Assembly (NCBI GenBank): GCA_905201055.1
Contig: CAJKMT010000020.1
Location: forward strand, 1-23,998
Source: an uncultured Sutterella sp.
Lineage (GTDB): Bacteria; Pseudomonadota; Gammaproteobacteria; Burkholderiales; Burkholderiaceae_F
Reading direction: 5' to 3'
DNA length: 23,998 nt
In this document: positions 21,944 to 23,998 of the stretch, piece by piece
Layout of the letters: the number at the start of each line of letters is the position of its first letter
Position numbering within the stretch: the first letter of the stretch is position 1
Program-made: the position numbers and the translations under genes
The notes under the pieces: model-generated
The model's input: the letters and a program-made list of their open reading frames with translations, nothing else
Told to the model about the DNA's origin: nothing
The model's database searches: none

Positions 21944-23419
21944 TTAAGAGGCGGGTTGATCTTTATTATCGTCCGAGGTGGCCAGCGCCGATTCATCACG
22001 AATGGGTTGCGGTTTGACCGACTGAATGCGATTCAATAGCGCCAAACGTGTCGTAAGCGGTCGAGCGGCAGCCAAAAGCGCTTGTTTTTCTTCGGCGGTT
22101 AACTTGTCTTTATCCGGAATCGTTGTAGTCAACGGGTTGACCTGACGGTCATTGACGCGAAGCTCATAGTGCAAATGCGGTCCGGTGGCAAGCCCGGTTG
22201 CGCCGACATAGCCGATCACTTGGCCTTTTTTCACTTTGGTTCCGACTTTAATGTTCTTTTCGATGCGGGACATGTGACCGTAAAGCGTCGACCGCTCATC
22301 GTCATGTTTGATGATGAGGTAGTTGCCATAGCCTCTGCGGTCAAAAGAGCGGCGGGAAACGACGCCGTCGGAAGCTGCATAAATTCGGTTGCCTCGAGGC
22401 GCTCCGAAGTCTGTCCCTTGATGGGGGCGCAAAACGCCCGTAACCGGGTGACGCCGCATCGGCATGAAGCTTGAAGTCACACGGGCGCCGTCCACCGGTA
22501 CGCGAATAAAGGCGACTTGATTAGTGGTGCCATCCAAATTGTAGAAACCGCCGTTTCGTGTGCCATCGTCGGCCCAGAACGACTCAATCGGTTTGCCCTG
22601 ATGAGTGATCGCCATTGCCAAAAGGTGACCGGTTCTCACAAAATCACCGCCTAAGTATTTCCGTTCATAGATAAGGCGGAAATCATCCCCTGGAGCCAGT
22701 TTCAAGCCGTTTCGCAGCCGACGCTCAAAAGCTTGAGGAACCTGCTTTGCCACGTTTTCCGGGACTCCGGCCTCTTTGAGAGCCTCTTCAAGCGTGGTTT
22801 TGACAACGCCGGCGGTCATGGCGTGTTGAGTTTCGTACACGAACGGATCCGATTCCAGCGTAAAGCGTTTTTCACCGTGACGGGTCATGGTGAGAACGGT
22901 GTCTTCTTCCTTGGCGTTTCGAGCTTCCAAAAAGATTTTGAGTGACTGAAGTTTGCGATCGGCGGTCACTTTAGCTTGGACATAGACGCCCTCTCTGGGA
23001 TTGGAGAGCACTTGCATCTGGTGCTGTTGGCGGATAAACCGAGTCGCGTCGGCGTCGCTGACGTTCAGTCGGGAGAAAATCGCGGCCAGCGTGTCGTTTC
23101 GGCGGATCATTGTGGTGTGCGTCGCTTGTGGGCGATGAGATGTCACCACATCAATTTGTTCACTGATGGCGGGAATCTCAAGCGGCACCTCAATCATGAC
23201 CTGACGGCTTCGAGCCTCTTCCTCCGCTCCCGAGGGGGAAAGGTTATAAGCGGCAATTCCCGCCGAGAGCGGTAAAACCGTGAAAATCGTTCCCAAGCAG
23301 ACGCGACGATACGGGCTTCGAATCATCGAAACCCAAAACTGAGCGGCATAGTGAACGCAGATGCGAATTCCTTGACCGACAGTGCGTAGATTTTTTGCTA
23401 GAACGCTTGGTGCAGACAT
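21944..23419 (-). CDS. M23 family peptidoglycan endopeptidase (MepM-like)
   Basis: A 491-aa membrane-anchored LytM/M23 protein. One N-terminal membrane segment (about 41-58, CLGTIFTVLPLSAGIAAYNL) places the rest in the periplasm. Residues ~100-135 form a LysM-like/OapA-type region (MIRRNDTLAAIFSRLNVSDA). The catalytic domain (~310-430) has the zinc ligands H333 and D337 in HQGTDFG, H382 in LYGHMS and H415/H417 in GPHLHYEL. All ligands are intact, so it should cut peptide cross-links of peptidoglycan, in contrast to degenerate EnvC/NlpD activators. The C-terminal ~50 residues are low-complexity. The order M23-anmK, divergent from tyrS, recurs in betaproteobacteria. No strong Shine-Dalgarno sequence precedes the ATG at 23419. 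Confidence 0.93.
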   Translation of the reverse strand: MSAPSVLAKNLRTVGQGIRICVHYAAQFWVSMIRSPYRRVCLGTIFTVLPLSAGIAAYNLSPSGAEEEARSRQVMIEVPLEIPAISEQIDVVTSHRPQATHTTMIRRNDTLAAIFSRLNVSDADATRFIRQQHQMQVLSNPREGVYVQAKVTADRKLQSLKIFLEARNAKEEDTVLTMTRHGEKRFTLESDPFVYETQHAMTAGVVKTTLEEALKEAGVPENVAKQVPQAFERRLRNGLKLAPGDDFRLIYERKYLGGDFVRTGHLLAMAITHQGKPIESFWADDGTRNGGFYNLDGTTNQVAFIRVPVDGARVTSSFMPMRRHPVTGVLRPHQGTDFGAPRGNRIYAASDGVVSRRSFDRRGYGNYLIIKHDDERSTLYGHMSRIEKNIKVGTKVKKGQVIGYVGATGLATGPHLHYELRVNDRQVNPLTTTIPDKDKLTAEEKQALLAAARPLTTRLALLNRIQSVKPQPIRDESALATSDDNKDQPAS

Positions 23420-23542
23420 GAAGGTGATGTTTGATACAATAAGCCGTTACGGATTACGCCAAAGTGATGTGTATTTTACCTGCGCATGGCGCCTTCTGCT
23501 TTTTAATAAGCCTTCTATTTTGTAAAATTTTTCGAGAAAATC

Positions 23543-23998
23543 ATGAGCGAAAACGAAAAGATGTTTCCGGTGGGCCCGGAAGTGAAAGAGGCGCTTGCGA
23601 CGATCAAGCGCGGTGTGGATACGTTGTTGATCGAAAGCGAGTTTGAACAAAAGCTCGCTCGTTCGATGGCCACAGGAAAACCCTTGCGCTGCAAACTCGG
23701 TCTGGACCCAACGGCGCCAGACATCCACGTGGGTCATACAGTGGTGCTCAATAAGCTGCGTCAATTGCAGGATTTGGGACACACGGTGATTTTCTTGATT
23801 GGTGACTTTACGGCGGCAATCGGCGATCCGTCAGGTCGCAATGTGACGCGTCCGCCGCTTTCGCGTGAACAAATTGAGATTAACGCCAAGACTTATTTGG
23901 ATCAGGCGAGTCTGATTTTGGATCGAGAAAAAACGGAAATCCGCTACAACTCCGAGTGGAGTGACAAGATGACGGCAACCGACATGATCAAGTTGGCT
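23543..23998 (+). CDS. tyrS: Tyrosyl-tRNA synthetase, N-terminal part (runs off the window)
   Basis: The first 152 codons of a class I synthetase that charges tRNA-Tyr. The ATP-site motif HVGH (62-65) lies in KLGLDPTAPDIHVGHTVVLN, followed by LRQLQDLGHTVIFLIGDFTA and the GDPSGR loop (~92-97). This is the TyrRS subtype with KLGLDPTAPDIHxGH, common in proteobacteria. The frame stays open to the last base; the KMSKS motif and the S4-like C-terminal domain lie beyond. ATG 23543 has only a weak GAG upstream. It is divergent from the M23 gene across a 123-bp spacer in which I could not place a strong promoter. Confidence 0.95.
   Translation, partial: MSENEKMFPVGPEVKEALATIKRGVDTLLIESEFEQKLARSMATGKPLRCKLGLDPTAPDIHVGHTVVLNKLRQLQDLGHTVIFLIGDFTAAIGDPSGRNVTRPPLSREQIEINAKTYLDQASLILDREKTEIRYNSEWSDKMTATDMIKLA

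Noticed and set aside
23464..23646. 60-aa open frame overlapping the tyrS start
   Set aside because: It is in a different frame from the clear TyrS coding sequence and has no recognisable content.

Overview
The window reads as chromosomal DNA of a betaproteobacterium of the order Burkholderiales. The protein sequences, the double-length UvrA, the 5S rRNA 3' end and the order rplM-rpsI-...-erpA-anmK-M23 peptidase-tyrS all fit that order. The moderate GC content, AT-rich spacers and an allantoin-pathway enzyme would suit a gut Sutterellaceae relative (Parasutterella/Turicimonas/Sutterella-like). That family-level placement is inference, not something read from the sequence.

Layout. 1-105: the last ~60 nt of a 5S rRNA gene and the terminator of its rRNA operon. 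193-2440: lptF-lptG, the two permease subunits of the lipopolysaccharide export ABC transporter. 2595-8132 (-): a giant UvrA of 1845 aa made of two complete UvrA units in tandem. 8520-9820: an unrecognised 234-aa protein followed by a small nitroreductase. 9920-12810 (-): a (S)-ureidoglycine aminohydrolase (allE), an M20D amidohydrolase and a short HPF/RaiA-type ribosome hibernation factor. The ~530-bp spacer before allE holds two near-identical ~122-bp repeat units built from a recurring 10-bp motif. 13064-15444: an Arg/Asp-rich, probably disordered protein and an M61 (glycyl aminopeptidase-type) peptidase with a PDZ domain. 15469-16326 (-): a patatin-like phospholipase, preceded by an orphan terminator. 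16553-17657: promoter, structured leader, rplM, rpsI and terminator. 17737-20024: an EamA-type transporter and an aromatic/aspartate aminotransferase. They sit where related genomes (from memory) go almost directly from rpsI to erpA. 20025-20494: a spacer with a probable IS3-family transposase remnant, four 14-bp direct repeats at an exact 23-bp period, and the erpA promoter. 20495-23998: erpA, then (-) anmK and an M23 endopeptidase, and divergently the start of tyrS, which runs off the window.

How the genes fit together. Most are housekeeping genes: envelope biogenesis and peptidoglycan turnover (lptFG, M23, anmK), translation (5S, rplM, rpsI, hibernation factor, tyrS), DNA repair (uvrA) and Fe-S maturation (erpA). 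The accessory layer is metabolic (ureidoglycine, acyl-amino acid hydrolysis, aminotransferase, DMT transporter). No phage, CRISPR array, toxin-antitoxin pair or defence locus was found. The least explained structures are noncoding: the duplicated motif cluster at 10767-11140, the 23-bp-period array at 20297-20379, the orphan terminator at 16364-16395, and the structured rplM leader. The most notable coding feature is the asymmetry between the two halves of UvrA.
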